Shown here piece after piece: positions 9,658 to 18,728 of a stretch of 64,000 nucleotides of DNA (position 1 is its first letter; every line of letters starts with the position of its first letter). A program made the position numbers and the translations under genes. This DNA is from an uncultured Alphaproteobacteria bacterium. Lineage in GTDB: Bacteria; Pseudomonadota; Alphaproteobacteria; Micavibrionales; UBA1664. Location: NCBI GenBank assembly GCA_943789475.1, contig CALSUG010000003.1, positions 62,001-126,000 of the forward strand, read 5' to 3'. The notes beneath the pieces are model-generated. The model had not been told where the DNA came from. It worked only from the letters and a program-made list of their open reading frames with translations, and did no database searches.

Positions 9658-10146
9658 ATGCAGGTAAAATTTTACAATCCAAACAAACCCGAAGATGATT
9701 TTAAAATTCACATTGATCGTAACGGTCAGTGGTTTCATAGAAATGCGCCAATAGAACGCAAACGACTAGAAAAATTATTTTCCACCGCCCTCCACTATAA
9801 TGATACGAACGATGAATATTGGCTCATCACTCCGCATGAACAAGGGCGAATAGAAGTCGAGGACACACCGTTTATCATTACGGATTTCACATGGGAAGGC
9901 TCCACATTGGTTTTAATATCAAACATGGATCATCACATTATTCCTGACCACAATAATTCTTTCTTTTTAAAAAATGATATCACTTATTGCACAATTGGTA
10001 ACAATATTCCCACACGATTAAATCGTACTGTTCGTGAAAAATTAATCAATATTGCATTAGATCAACCCCATAATAAAAACTATAATGGAGAAGACACGCT
10101 CTTCTTAAAGGCAAACAATCATGACCATCCTATTGCCCGCCCATAA
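9658..10146 (+). CDS. DUF1285 domain-containing protein
   Basis: A 162-residue cytoplasmic protein of unknown role. It matches the DUF1285 pattern in GQWFHRNAPIERKRLEKLFS, EYWLITPHEQGRIEVED and the following PFIITDF. The gene overlaps cca by 26 bases, and this pairing is often seen in alphaproteobacteria, suggesting co-translation. No catalytic motif is evident. The C-terminal segment is less conserved-looking than the first 100 residues. Confidence 0.8.
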   Translation: MQVKFYNPNKPEDDFKIHIDRNGQWFHRNAPIERKRLEKLFSTALHYNDTNDEYWLITPHEQGRIEVEDTPFIITDFTWEGSTLVLISNMDHHIIPDHNNSFFLKNDITYCTIGNNIPTRLNRTVREKLINIALDQPHNKNYNGEDTLFLKANNHDHPIARP

Positions 10147-11290
10147 AATTGAACCGCCACAGTGGATGCAAGATCCTGATCTTATTTTAATTCTCGATAC
10201 ACTTAATCACGATGACATTAATGCACGTATGGTTGGCGGATGTATTCGAAACCATTATCTAAACAAAAATATTTATGACATTGATATTGCTTGTAAATTA
10301 ACTTCTAAAAAATCAATATATCTACTTCAAACAAGCCACATTAAAACAATTCCAACAGGTATAAAACACGGCACAATAACCGCACATATTAATGGTAAAA
10401 ATTTCGAAATAACCACACTGCGTCGCGACACAAAAACCGACGGACGACACTCAAAAATAGAATTTTCCGAATGCTGGATCGAAGACGCAAAACGTCGAGA
10501 TTTTACGATCAACGCATTATACGCCGATCGCGACGGGAGCATTTACGACCCTCTTGGCACAGGAATAAACGATCTACAAAACAACATTGTTCATTTTATA
10601 GGGAATGCAGATGAGCGTATAAAGGAAGACAATCTGCGCATCCTACGTTTTTTCCGCTTCTTTGCAGAATGCGGACAAGGCACTCCTGATAAAAAGTCAT
10701 TCGACGCCTGCGTAAAAAACAAAGACACTATCGCATCACTATCCGATGAACGCATAGCAGACGAATTGTATAAAATATTATCAAAAGATTCCGCACCACG
10801 CGCGATTAACGCGATGCATAACGGTCAAATATTCACCCTAAATAATGATACAGGCGAACAATTATCAACACTTATCACATTACAAAAACAGCTCAACTCC
10901 ACAAACATAGACACACGGTATTTAATTTCAAATCTTTCAAAAAAACACATCAAAAACAATAAAATAAAATTATTTTTTAATAAATTAAATGAATTTAAAA
11001 ATCAATGGAAAAACAATATAAAAGAATCCCTTTATCGTTTTGACAGAGAAATTGTTACACAAGGATTACTCATCCTAAAATCACAAAACAATGATATTGA
11101 TGATTTACAAATTAGCGATGCAATGAACATGAGTATTCCGATCCTTCCAATCAATGCAGCAGACATTATGGATCATTTCAAAATTCCACAAGGAAAAGAA
11201 ATTGGCGAAAAATTAAGACAAGCAGAAATGATTTGGATAGACAGCAATTTCACCATCAACCACGATCAAATTTTAGAACAATTGGATTAA
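10121..11290 (+). CDS. cca: CCA tRNA nucleotidyltransferase
   Basis: This enzyme adds or repairs the 3' CCA end of tRNAs. The 389-residue protein has the class II nucleotidyltransferase head (MVGGCIRNH then YDIDIA with the two metal-binding Asp), the second motif RRDTKTDGRH, and RRDFTINALYAD, followed by the RNA/ATP-binding motif EDNLRILRFFRF. The helical C-terminal half is Lys/Asn rich and AT-rich. GGCIRN replaces the commoner GGxVRD, with Asn in place of Asp. The start lies inside the DUF1285 gene; the end overlaps the convergent hemF by 4 bases. Confidence 0.92.
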   Translation: MTILLPAHKIEPPQWMQDPDLILILDTLNHDDINARMVGGCIRNHYLNKNIYDIDIACKLTSKKSIYLLQTSHIKTIPTGIKHGTITAHINGKNFEITTLRRDTKTDGRHSKIEFSECWIEDAKRRDFTINALYADRDGSIYDPLGTGINDLQNNIVHFIGNADERIKEDNLRILRFFRFFAECGQGTPDKKSFDACVKNKDTIASLSDERIADELYKILSKDSAPRAINAMHNGQIFTLNNDTGEQLSTLITLQKQLNSTNIDTRYLISNLSKKHIKNNKIKLFFNKLNEFKNQWKNNIKESLYRFDREIVTQGLLILKSQNNDIDDLQISDAMNMSIPILPINAADIMDHFKIPQGKEIGEKLRQAEMIWIDSNFTINHDQILEQLD

Positions 11291-12141
11291 TCCCATTTTG
11301 CAACAGGTGGCAAAGACATCAATATCGCCTCGGTATTTCCACCCGTTTGAAGACCAAAAATTGTTCCACGATCATAAACAAGATTAAATTCAACGTAACG
11401 GCCACGTTTAATCAGTTGCACCTCGCGCTCTTCATCACTCCACGGTTTATTCATATTTTGACGAACCAGCGCACAATAGGCATCACGAAATGTTTTTCCA
11501 ACATCTTGGGTGAATGCAAAATCCGCATCCCAATCACCACTATCTAAATAATCATAAAATATTCCGCCAACGCCGCGCGCCTCGTCACGATGCGGGATAA
11601 AGAAATAATCATCTGCCCATTCTTTAAATTTCGGGTAATATTCTGGATCATACCTGTCACATGTATTTTTAAATGCCTCATGGAAAAATTGGGCATCTTC
11701 CGAAATATCAAAAATAGGATTCAAATCTCCACCACCGCCAAACCACCCTTTTGACGTCACAATCATACGTGTATTCATATGCGCGGGCGGAACATGTGGG
11801 TTTCGCGGATGCGCCACCAACGACACGCCAGAAGCCCAAAATTCATTACTATTATCATCTGCACCAGGAATTTTTTTCGCAAATTCATCCGAAAATTTTC
11901 CATGAACGGTTGAAATATTCACCCCAACTTTTTCAAACACATTTCCTTTCATCACGGACATCTCACCGCCACCACCATGGGTATCATCACCCGTCGCACG
12001 ATCCCATTGTTTCCGTGTAAAAACAGATGAAGCTTCTGAACTATATTCAGATTCTATAGCTTCAAATTCCGCACAAATGGAATTTCGCAATTCGCAAAAC
12101 CACTTTTCGACCCGTTTTTTTTGATCCTGATTGATAATCAT
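11287..12141 (-). CDS. hemF: Oxygen-dependent coproporphyrinogen-III oxidase
   Basis: HemF converts coproporphyrinogen III to protoporphyrinogen IX in haem synthesis using oxygen. The 284-residue length is normal. Conserved stretches include the VAHPRNPHVPPAHMNTR region, GWFGGGGDLNP, FIPHRDEARGVGGIFYDYL and the C-terminal GRYVEFNLVYDRGTIFGL followed by TGGNTEAILMSLPP. It lies near petABC and trmL, a common arrangement in alphaproteobacteria, and supplies haem for the cytochromes there. Using the oxygen-dependent form fits an aerobic lifestyle. Confidence 0.95.
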   Translation of the reverse strand: MIINQDQKKRVEKWFCELRNSICAEFEAIESEYSSEASSVFTRKQWDRATGDDTHGGGGEMSVMKGNVFEKVGVNISTVHGKFSDEFAKKIPGADDNSNEFWASGVSLVAHPRNPHVPPAHMNTRMIVTSKGWFGGGGDLNPIFDISEDAQFFHEAFKNTCDRYDPEYYPKFKEWADDYFFIPHRDEARGVGGIFYDYLDSGDWDADFAFTQDVGKTFRDAYCALVRQNMNKPWSDEEREVQLIKRGRYVEFNLVYDRGTIFGLQTGGNTEAILMSLPPVAKWD

Positions 12142-12263
12142 GTAAGAACACCGTTAAAAATTAAAAACTATACCTATCACGACTAATAAATTGGTCAATA
12201 GTACAGGCGAAACCTACCCACACCCATTCACCTAATCACCATTGTTGTATTTTTTGTTCTTTT

Positions 12264-13037
12264 ATGTTATTTTTCATAATGCATAGAATTTTAAACATCG
12301 GCGATAGAATTTTCCACACCTTCCCAACAACAGACGGAACATGGAAACCATCTCAAGCAACAGTTTGGGGCATTCACTATGGGCGATATAACGAGATCAT
12401 AGGAATAGACGCCCTTGCCATGCGCCACACAGCAGGAAATATCTATCCAAACGAAGCAACACTGGACAAGAAACATTACACATCACAACCAAACTGGCTA
12501 AACAAATCTACTTTCACCGGCCGCCGATTAAAAAGCATCCCTGTAGATAGTAGAGATTTACATCACGAAAATATTGCACCGCTAAAAACGCACTTCCTAC
12601 CTGACTTAATTTCTGCACGCTCTATATCACTTGTACACTCCACAGCTGACAGTCATCAAAATCATCTTAATTTTTTAGACACAGTCACAAGAAAAGGCAT
12701 TGCGTTTTCTCAACTTAACTCCACAAACATTACATCAGAACATATCCCTATTGACACGACACAAGGATGCGAAGAAAACGATCTCTACAATACGCAACCC
12801 GCGGGAATGACACAATCAGATGTCGACGCCATCGCCCAGTGGAGTCTTTTGTATAACAAACAATGCAGGGAACAAGGTGAGAGGGTTCAGTGGCCACCAT
12901 TGGGAATATGGCCTTATTGGCAAACACTCACATTTCAAGGCCGCGAAGTACAATGTTGTTCAAAAGAAACATTAGAAGCACGAGAGCGTAGATCAACTAA
13001 ACCGTGGAATCCAACTGCCTTAACGCCTCGCCCATAA
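12264..13037 (+). CDS. Uncharacterised protein between hemF and trmL
   Basis: No family is recognised. The 257-residue product has no signal peptide or transmembrane segment. It begins (from the second Met, 5 codons in, which may be the true start) MHRILNIGDRIFHT, and has a Trp-rich, Pro-rich C-terminal part (VQWPPLGIWPYWQTL) with a Cys pair (EVQCCSKE). The 3' end overlaps the convergent trmL by 41 bases. It interrupts the usual closeness of hemF and the trmL/petABC group, so it may be a lineage-specific addition. Base use is AT-rich like its neighbours. Confidence 0.65.
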   Translation: MLFFIMHRILNIGDRIFHTFPTTDGTWKPSQATVWGIHYGRYNEIIGIDALAMRHTAGNIYPNEATLDKKHYTSQPNWLNKSTFTGRRLKSIPVDSRDLHHENIAPLKTHFLPDLISARSISLVHSTADSHQNHLNFLDTVTRKGIAFSQLNSTNITSEHIPIDTTQGCEENDLYNTQPAGMTQSDVDAIAQWSLLYNKQCREQGERVQWPPLGIWPYWQTLTFQGREVQCCSKETLEARERRSTKPWNPTALTPRP

Positions 13038-13470
13038 TCATTGAAGATGCATTTATAACATTCATCGAACGTGCCTGCCCATGCATAGGGATGTATATTC
13101 CCGCATCCACGGCATCATGTACATCGCCTGGCACGCCCGCACTTTCGCGTCCTGCCATTAATGTATCGCCAGGTTGAAATTCAAAATCGGTATATGGCAC
13201 TGCCCCTTTTGTCGTCATCAAAATAATGCGCCCATTATGATTTTCGCGAAATTTACCCCACGACATATGGCGCTCATAATCAACCAAATCAATATAGTCC
13301 ATCGCGGAACGTTTGAACTCACGCTCCTTCCATAAAAAACCAAATGGCTCGATTAAGTTAAGCTTAATCCCTAAACATGCACATAAACGCATGGCTGCAC
13401 CGACATTCTGCGGAATATCCGATTGATACAATGTCAATGAAACAGGCATTTTTTTATCTTCTACATTCAT
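12997..13470 (-). CDS. trmL: tRNA (cytidine(34)-2'-O)-methyltransferase TrmL
   Basis: A SPOUT-class RNA methyltransferase that methylates the wobble nucleotide of certain leucine tRNAs with S-adenosylmethionine. The 157-residue length fits a minimal trefoil-knot enzyme. It shows SLTLYQSDIPQNVGAAMRLC near the N-terminus, EPFGFLWKEREFKR, and the knot motifs TLMAGRESAGVP and IPMHGQARSMNVINASS. Comparison with other TrmL proteins suggests that the ATG 7 codons in (13449) may be the true start. It is divergent from petA, as is common in alphaproteobacteria. Confidence 0.9.
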   Translation of the reverse strand: MNVEDKKMPVSLTLYQSDIPQNVGAAMRLCACLGIKLNLIEPFGFLWKEREFKRSAMDYIDLVDYERHMSWGKFRENHNGRIILMTTKGAVPYTDFEFQPGDTLMAGRESAGVPGDVHDAVDAGIYIPMHGQARSMNVINASSMIMGEALRQLDSTV

Positions 13471-13552
13471 AAAGGATATAGCTATAACAAATTCCGATCA
13501 TCAACAAGCCACCTTCTAACCATTAACATCGGGGGTAATTTGATTTCCATCA

Positions 13553-13581
13553 TTTACAAACCTTTAAAAACACTCGATAAT
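13553..13581 (+). promoter_or_regulatory. Putative sigma-70 promoter of petA-petBC
   Basis: TTTACA and GATAAT, each one mismatch from consensus, are separated by 17 bases. The expected start of transcription lies about 28 bases before the petA ATG that has a ribosome-binding site (GGAAG). It is incompatible with an upstream ATG at 13580, which would lie inside the -10 box. Confidence 0.55.
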
Positions 13582-13615
13582 GTCGCCATTATTAACAGTG
13601 GTTTTGGAAGATTAC

Positions 13616-14149
13616 ATGACTAAAAAAACGAACAACTCTAAGCGAGATTTTCTTTATTTAACGGCGGCGGCCACAGGTGCGGTTGGTGCCGCATCCATGG
13701 GATGGTCAATCATTGACAGCATGAACCCAGCGGCAGATACGTTGGCACTATCATCAACAGAAGTGAACATCTCACAAATTGAATCGGGACAAGCCATCAC
13801 AGTAATGTGGCGCGGAAAGCCTGTTTTCATTCGTCGCCGCACGAAACAAGAGATAAAAGATGCCGAAGATATAGATGTTTCAACATTACGTGATCCACAA
13901 ACCGACAACGCACGCATTGTAGATGGCAAAAAAGAATGGTTAGTTGTTGTCGGCATTTGTACACATCTTGGCTGCGTACCATTAGGACAAAAACAAGCCG
14001 AAGTTAAAGGTGAGTTTGGGGGATGGTTTTGCCCATGCCATGGATCACATTATGATAGCTCTGGTCGCATCCGCAAAGGTCCCGCACCTAAAAACTTGGC
14101 AGTTCCTGAATATAAATTCATCAACGATACAACGATTAAAATTGGATAA
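13616..14149 (+). CDS. petA: Ubiquinol-cytochrome c reductase iron-sulfur (Rieske) subunit
   Basis: The Rieske subunit passes electrons from ubiquinol to cytochrome c1 in the bc1 complex. The chosen start has GGAAG five bases upstream and gives 177 residues. An N-terminal anchor (about residues 10-35, LYLTAAATGAVGAASMGW) is preceded by SKRDFL, where the usual twin arginine of the Tat signal is Lys-Arg. The cluster site is complete: C115-T-H117-LGC and C139-PCH142-GSHYD, ligands C115, H117, C139 and H142, with a C120/C141 disulfide expected. petBC follows 12 bases later. Confidence 0.95.
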   Translation: MTKKTNNSKRDFLYLTAAATGAVGAASMGWSIIDSMNPAADTLALSSTEVNISQIESGQAITVMWRGKPVFIRRRTKQEIKDAEDIDVSTLRDPQTDNARIVDGKKEWLVVVGICTHLGCVPLGQKQAEVKGEFGGWFCPCHGSHYDSSGRIRKGPAPKNLAVPEYKFINDTTIKIG

Positions 14150-14161
14150 TAGGTAGATATA

Positions 14162-16351
14162 ATGGCAAATAAAGATAGACAACCTTTTGATAATACCGTG
14201 ATTGAGTGGGTAGATAGTCGCCTACCCGTTTTTACAATGATGCAAAAGGAATATGGTGTTTTCCCAACACCACGTAACTTTAACTATTTCTGGAACTTTG
14301 GTGCATTATCCATGGTTTTCCTTATCCTCATGATCCTCACAGGGATTTTCTTGGCGATGAATTATACGCCGCACGCCGATATGGCATTTAATTCAGTCGA
14401 ACGTATTATGCGTGACGTGAATTCAGGATGGATGTTGCGTTACATGCATATGAACGGAGCTCACTTCTTTTTTGCAGTCGTTTACATCCATATTTTCCGC
14501 GGAATGTATTATGGATCATACAAAAACCCGCGTGAACTTCTTTGGATACTAGGTGTTGTCATCTTTATCTTAATGATGGCTACTGGCTTTATGGGGTACA
14601 CATTGCCTTGGTCACAAATGTCTGGTTGGGGTGCAACGGTTATTACATCCCTATTTTCGGCCATTCCTGTTGTTGGTGAAGGTCTTGTTGAGTTACTTTG
14701 GGGTGGATTTAGTGTCGATAATCCAACATTAAACCGGTTTTTTGCACTTCATTACCTATTCCCGTTTTTGATTGTTGCCGTTGTTGCCTTACACGTATGG
14801 GCATTGCATGTAACGGGATCAAACAACCCATTAGGAATTGAGCCCAAGACAAAGCGCGATACGCTACCTTTCCACCCTTACTACACAATGAAAGATTTAT
14901 TCGGGATTAGTGTTGTTTTGGTGATTTACGCATTATTCGTGTTTTTTGCACCAAATTCATTGGGCCATGCGGATCATTACATTCCGTTTGATCCGTTGGT
15001 GACACCACCGCATATTGTCCCTGAGTGGTATTTCCTAATGTTTTATGCGATTTTGAGATCAATCACTTTTGATTTTAACATTTACATTTGTGCAGGATTG
15101 GGGGCGATGGCCATTGCCGCACTTCCTCTTTACCAAAACCGTGACAAAGCATTAAATCTACCGCCAATTTTCGCATTCGGCGCTCTTGGTGGCATATTGT
15201 TCATTCTTGGTTTTGTTGCACAAGAAGCTGGTGGTAATTTGATTTCTCTACCACTTACAAGCTTCCACATCATCACAGCAAAACTAGGTGGTGTATTGGC
15301 TATGTTTGGTGCCATTGGTGCATTACTTGTTCTACCATGGCTTGATTGGCACAAGGTACGATCGGCACGCTTTCGTCCAATGTACAAATTTTTCCTCATC
15401 CTATTTGTGATTAATGCTGTTGTTCTTGGGATTATGGGGGCGAAAGTCGCGGAACAACCATGGGTTATTATTTCTCAATTGGCGACTGGATATTATTTTG
15501 CATTTTTCTTTGTGATCGTCCCATTACTCTCACGTATCGAAGTTGCAAAACCATTACCACGTAGCATTTACGAAGAAGTCGTGAAGAAAATTGCCGTTGT
15601 TGCATTGATTTGCGTCGTAGGATTTGGTGGATTTTCAAACAATGCCTTAGCGGCCGGTGATGCTCCCGCAGCGCCACAACGTGAATGGTCATTCGATGGA
15701 ATGTTAGAAACCTTCGACAAGGGTGAATTACAACGTGGTTTTCAAGTATACAAAGAAGTTTGTGCCGCGTGCCACGGTATGAAACGATTGTCATACCGTA
15801 ACCTCACTGGCCTTGGATATTCTGACGCACAAGTCAAATCAATCGCATCGGAATATGAAGTAACGGATGGTCCAAATGATGAAGGCGATATGTTTGATCG
15901 CCCTGCACGCCCATCAGACAATTTTAAAGACCCTTTTGAAAATGATAATGCCGCCCGTTTTGCAAATAACGGTGCGTTACCACCTGATTTATCATTAATT
16001 GCGAAAGCTCGCCACGGAGGTGCCGATTACCTGCATGCCATTCTAACAGGGTATGTCGAGGCACCTGAAGGATTCGAGATGAACCCAGGGATGAGCTATA
16101 ACAAATTTTTCTCTGGTCACCAAATTGCAATGGCGCCACCATTGATGGACGATCAAATTTCTTATGCTGACAATACGCCTGCCACTGTTGAACAAATGGC
16201 ACATGATGTTTCAACATTCCTAACATGGGCATCAGAACCTTCACAAGATGATCGTAAACGCACAGGTTGGAAAGTTGTAATCTTCCTGACATTCTTCTCA
16301 ATTCTTCTTTATTTAGTTAAAAAGAAAATTTGGAAAGATGTAGAAAAATAA
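14162..16351 (+). CDS. petBC: Fused cytochrome b / cytochrome c1 (FbcH-type polyprotein)
   Basis: One uninterrupted 729-residue frame encodes both haem subunits of the bc1 complex. Residues 1 to about 470 are cytochrome b: transmembrane helices, [45 protein letters not shown] and the Qo-site PEWY in [11 protein letters not shown] hydrophobic stretch ending SNNALAAGD (about A498) looks like an internal signal peptide, after which cytochrome c1 begins. Its haem site is C534-AAC-H538, with [17 protein letters not shown] and IAMAPPL (Met ligand region) downstream, and a C-terminal anchor. Such fusions, cleaved after synthesis, are known from Bradyrhizobium. A terminator follows. Confidence 0.95.
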   Translation: MANKDRQPFDNTVIEWVDSRLPVFTMMQKEYGVFPTPRNFNYFWNFGALSMVFLILMILTGIFLAMNYTPHADMAFNSVERIMRDVNSGWMLRYMHMNGAHFFFAVVYIHIFRGMYYGSYKNPRELLWILGVVIFILMMATGFMGYTLPWSQMSGWGATVITSLFSAIPVVGEGLVELLWGGFSVDNPTLNRFFALHYLFPFLIVAVVALHVWALHVTGSNNPLGIEPKTKRDTLPFHPYYTMKDLFGISVVLVIYALFVFFAPNSLGHADHYIPFDPLVTPPHIVPEWYFLMFYAILRSITFDFNIYICAGLGAMAIAALPLYQNRDKALNLPPIFAFGALGGILFILGFVAQEAGGNLISLPLTSFHIITAKLGGVLAMFGAIGALLVLPWLDWHKVRSARFRPMYKFFLILFVINAVVLGIMGAKVAEQPWVIISQLATGYYFAFFFVIVPLLSRIEVAKPLPRSIYEEVVKKIAVVALICVVGFGGFSNNALAAGDAPAAPQREWSFDGMLETFDKGELQRGFQVYKEVCAACHGMKRLSYRNLTGLGYSDAQVKSIASEYEVTDGPNDEGDMFDRPARPSDNFKDPFENDNAARFANNGALPPDLSLIAKARHGGADYLHAILTGYVEAPEGFEMNPGMSYNKFFSGHQIAMAPPLMDDQISYADNTPATVEQMAHDVSTFLTWASEPSQDDRKRTGWKVVIFLTFFSILLYLVKKKIWKDVEK

Positions 16352-16373
16352 ATTTACCTTCTAATTTATCTGC

Positions 16374-16401
16374 AAAAAAGCCGGTTTTTATCGGCTTTTT
16401 T
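16374..16401 (+). terminator. Rho-independent terminator after petABC
   Basis: A perfect 10-bp stem (AAAAAAGCCG / CGGCTTTTTT) with an 8-base loop lies 23 bases after the petBC stop; its own 3' arm supplies the U-tract. Confidence 0.85.
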
Positions 16402-16426
16402 CATGCCTAATCTATCCAAAACCACC

Positions 16427-16460
16427 TTGGCCTTTTAAGGTGATGCAGGTACACTGTACC
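16427..16460 (+). promoter_or_regulatory. Putative motA promoter with overlapping palindrome
   Basis: TTGGCC and TACACT are 17 bases apart, each matching four of six consensus bases; the -10 ends 6 bases before the motA ATG. A perfect palindrome (GGTACA-C-TGTACC, 16448-16460) overlaps the -10 box, and a second dyad (CACCTT/AAGGTG, 16423-16442) overlaps the -35. No ribosome-binding site is visible. The palindrome could be an operator; this is unproven. Confidence 0.35.
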
Positions 16461-16461
16461 C

Positions 16462-17352
16462 ATGATTAAAATTCTCGGTTTTTTAATGGTATTTGGTGCA
16501 ACATTTGGTGGTCTAATCATGACCGCTGGGTTTGAAAAGGCTATGTCCCTTTTGATGGGCGTTATCGTTCCAGCCCTTCCTGGTGAAACCGTTATTATTA
16601 TGGGGTGTGCTATTGCTGCCTTTATTATCGGTAACTCCATGCACGTGATTAAGGCATCTTTGTCTTACATGAAAAAAATGCTTAATCCCGAAGCATATAG
16701 CAAAGAAGACTATATGGAGCTTTTATCCCTCCTGTTTGTTATTTTTAAAATGGCAAAAACAAAAGGATGGCTTGCACTTGAACAACATATTGAAAATCCA
16801 CACGAAAGCGAAATTTTCAAAGCATTCCCAAACTTTCAAAAAAATCATCATGCCGAGGTCTTTCTGTGCGATTACCTTCGTATTATATCCCTTGGAAATG
16901 ATAATCCACATGAAATCGAAGCCTTAATGGATGAAGAATTAGATACATTCAAAACTGGTGAAGAACATCCCTCTCACGCAATTCAAGCCATGGCCGATGG
17001 AATTCCCGCTCTTGGTATTGTTGCCGCGGTTTTGGGTGTTATTAAAACAATGGCGTCAATTTCAGAACCGCCTGAAGTTCTGGGTAAATTAATCGGTGGC
17101 GCACTTGTTGGGACATTCCTTGGTGTGTGGTTGGCCTATGGTATTTTTGGTCCTATGGCATCTGCAATGGGTGCACGCGCAGAAACAGAAGTTAAATATT
17201 ATAAGGTGATGAAAGTTTGCCTTCTTGCATTTTTACAAGGATGTGCACCGCAAATTTCCGTTGAATTTGGACGTAAGATTTTACATCACGATGTGCAACC
17301 AACATTCGCAGAAGTTGAAGAAGCGACAAATAACGTACCAACGTTCGGTTAA
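16462..17352 (+). CDS. motA: Flagellar motor stator protein MotA
   Basis: MotA forms, with MotB, the proton-driven stator of the flagellar motor. The 296-residue protein has two N-terminal helices (about 1-25 and 33-55), a large cytoplasmic loop and two C-terminal helices (about 180-240) with DGIPALGIVAAVLGVIKTM and GGALVGTFLGVWLAYGIFGP, the conserved channel-lining region. The organism is therefore probably motile, although no other flagellar genes are in the window. motB follows after 20 bases with a ribosome-binding site (CGAGGAAAAGG). Confidence 0.95.
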   Translation: MIKILGFLMVFGATFGGLIMTAGFEKAMSLLMGVIVPALPGETVIIMGCAIAAFIIGNSMHVIKASLSYMKKMLNPEAYSKEDYMELLSLLFVIFKMAKTKGWLALEQHIENPHESEIFKAFPNFQKNHHAEVFLCDYLRIISLGNDNPHEIEALMDEELDTFKTGEEHPSHAIQAMADGIPALGIVAAVLGVIKTMASISEPPEVLGKLIGGALVGTFLGVWLAYGIFGPMASAMGARAETEVKYYKVMKVCLLAFLQGCAPQISVEFGRKILHHDVQPTFAEVEEATNNVPTFG

Positions 17353-17372
17353 CGAGGAAAAGGCAACAGGTC

Positions 17373-18728
17373 ATGGCATCTAGCGATAACGAAGTTCCCG
17401 CACCGATAATTGTTAAAAAAATTATCAAGGGTGGCCATGGTCACCATGGTGGTGCGTGGAAAGTTGCATATGCCGATTTCGTGACGGCCATGATGGCGTT
17501 TTTCCTCCTTATGTGGTTGTTAAATGTGACGACAGAAGAACAAAAAAATGCCATTTCTAATTATTTTGATCCGACACATCCCGTTGTATCAAGTGAATTA
17601 AGTGGATCTGGCGGTATATTAGGTGGTATGACCATGTCCCCCGAAGGTGCGCAAGTATCCAATGTACAATCCATTGCCGCACCTGTCGGACGTGTTACAC
17701 CAAGATCCGGTATGGCCAAAGGTGACCAGACAGAACAGCTTGGAACATCCGAACATGAAGGTGACACTTTTGATCCAAATCTTGAGGGTCGTGTGGCATC
17801 AGACACCGATAAAGGTGCACAAGATGATGGTGAAAACAATCTTCAAGATGGTTTCAACGTCCTCGACGAAATGGAAAAATTAGAACAACAAGATCTTGAA
17901 CAAATGAAAGCCATTGTTGAAGAATTTGAAAACACTAATTTCGAAGAAATAAAAGAACAAATCATTCAAGAGGTTGAGAAATCACCTGAACTTGCTGACC
18001 TTATGGACAACCTCATGGTTGATATAACACCCGAAGGCCTCCGCATTCAAATCATCGATAGCGAAGGACGTTCTATGTTCCCTATTGGTAAAGCCAACAT
18101 GCACGGTTTTATGAAAGAGTTGGTCCACAAGGTAACACAAGTGATCATCCCTCAATCAAATCAGATTTCTGTCCGTGGTCACACTGATGGAAAACCATAT
18201 CCCGTTGGCGCCACCTATAACAACTGGAACCTTTCATCCGACCGTGCCCTGGCATCACACCGTGCAATGGTTGATACTGGTTTAGGACAAGACCGTGTTG
18301 AAAATGTTGTTGGACGTGCAGATCGTGAACATTTTTTACCAGACGAACCGCTATCCCCACGCAATCGTCGTATATCTATTGTTCTTCTTCGTGAAAAATT
18401 AAAAAATGCGGATGAAATAAAGAAAAAAGCCGCGGAAGTCGTGAAAAAGATACAAGAAAAAGCCGCAGCACAACGTGAATTAGAAGAAGATCGCGAAGAT
18501 GCACCACAATTTGAACAGGTGATTGAAGGAACAACAACTTTCACAATCGAAGATCGTAAAACACCACAAAGCCAACATGAAGAAACAAAAACTGATATAG
18601 GTAATGAAATCAAAAAAGTTCGTGATAATGCACAACAAGGTAATACAACACCACCACGTATTATTGAGTTACCTGCGCCGAGTGAACCGACAAGTAATAA
18701 CAATACACAAGTTTTAGATTTTCCATGA
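17373..18728 (+). CDS. motB: Flagellar motor stator protein MotB
   Basis: The peptidoglycan-anchored stator partner of MotA. Residues 27-51 form the single transmembrane helix with the essential proton-carrying D35 in AYADFVTAMMAFFLLMW. A long acidic linker (about 60-190) precedes the OmpA-like peptidoglycan-binding domain (about 210-340, with ISVRGHTDGKPYP and PLSPRNRRISIVLLRE). A C-terminal charged extension of about 110 residues (KKAAEVVKKIQEKAAAQ, many Glu/Lys) follows; it is longer than in the E. coli protein. The histidine run GGHGHHGG near the N-terminus is usual. Its stop overlaps the ggt start as ATGA. Confidence 0.94.
   Translation: MASSDNEVPAPIIVKKIIKGGHGHHGGAWKVAYADFVTAMMAFFLLMWLLNVTTEEQKNAISNYFDPTHPVVSSELSGSGGILGGMTMSPEGAQVSNVQSIAAPVGRVTPRSGMAKGDQTEQLGTSEHEGDTFDPNLEGRVASDTDKGAQDDGENNLQDGFNVLDEMEKLEQQDLEQMKAIVEEFENTNFEEIKEQIIQEVEKSPELADLMDNLMVDITPEGLRIQIIDSEGRSMFPIGKANMHGFMKELVHKVTQVIIPQSNQISVRGHTDGKPYPVGATYNNWNLSSDRALASHRAMVDTGLGQDRVENVVGRADREHFLPDEPLSPRNRRISIVLLREKLKNADEIKKKAAEVVKKIQEKAAAQRELEEDREDAPQFEQVIEGTTTFTIEDRKTPQSQHEETKTDIGNEIKKVRDNAQQGNTTPPRIIELPAPSEPTSNNNTQVLDFP

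Noticed and set aside
13580-13615. Longer start for the Rieske protein
   Set aside because: The upstream ATG lies inside the likely -10 box, and only the ATG at 13616 has a well-spaced ribosome-binding site.
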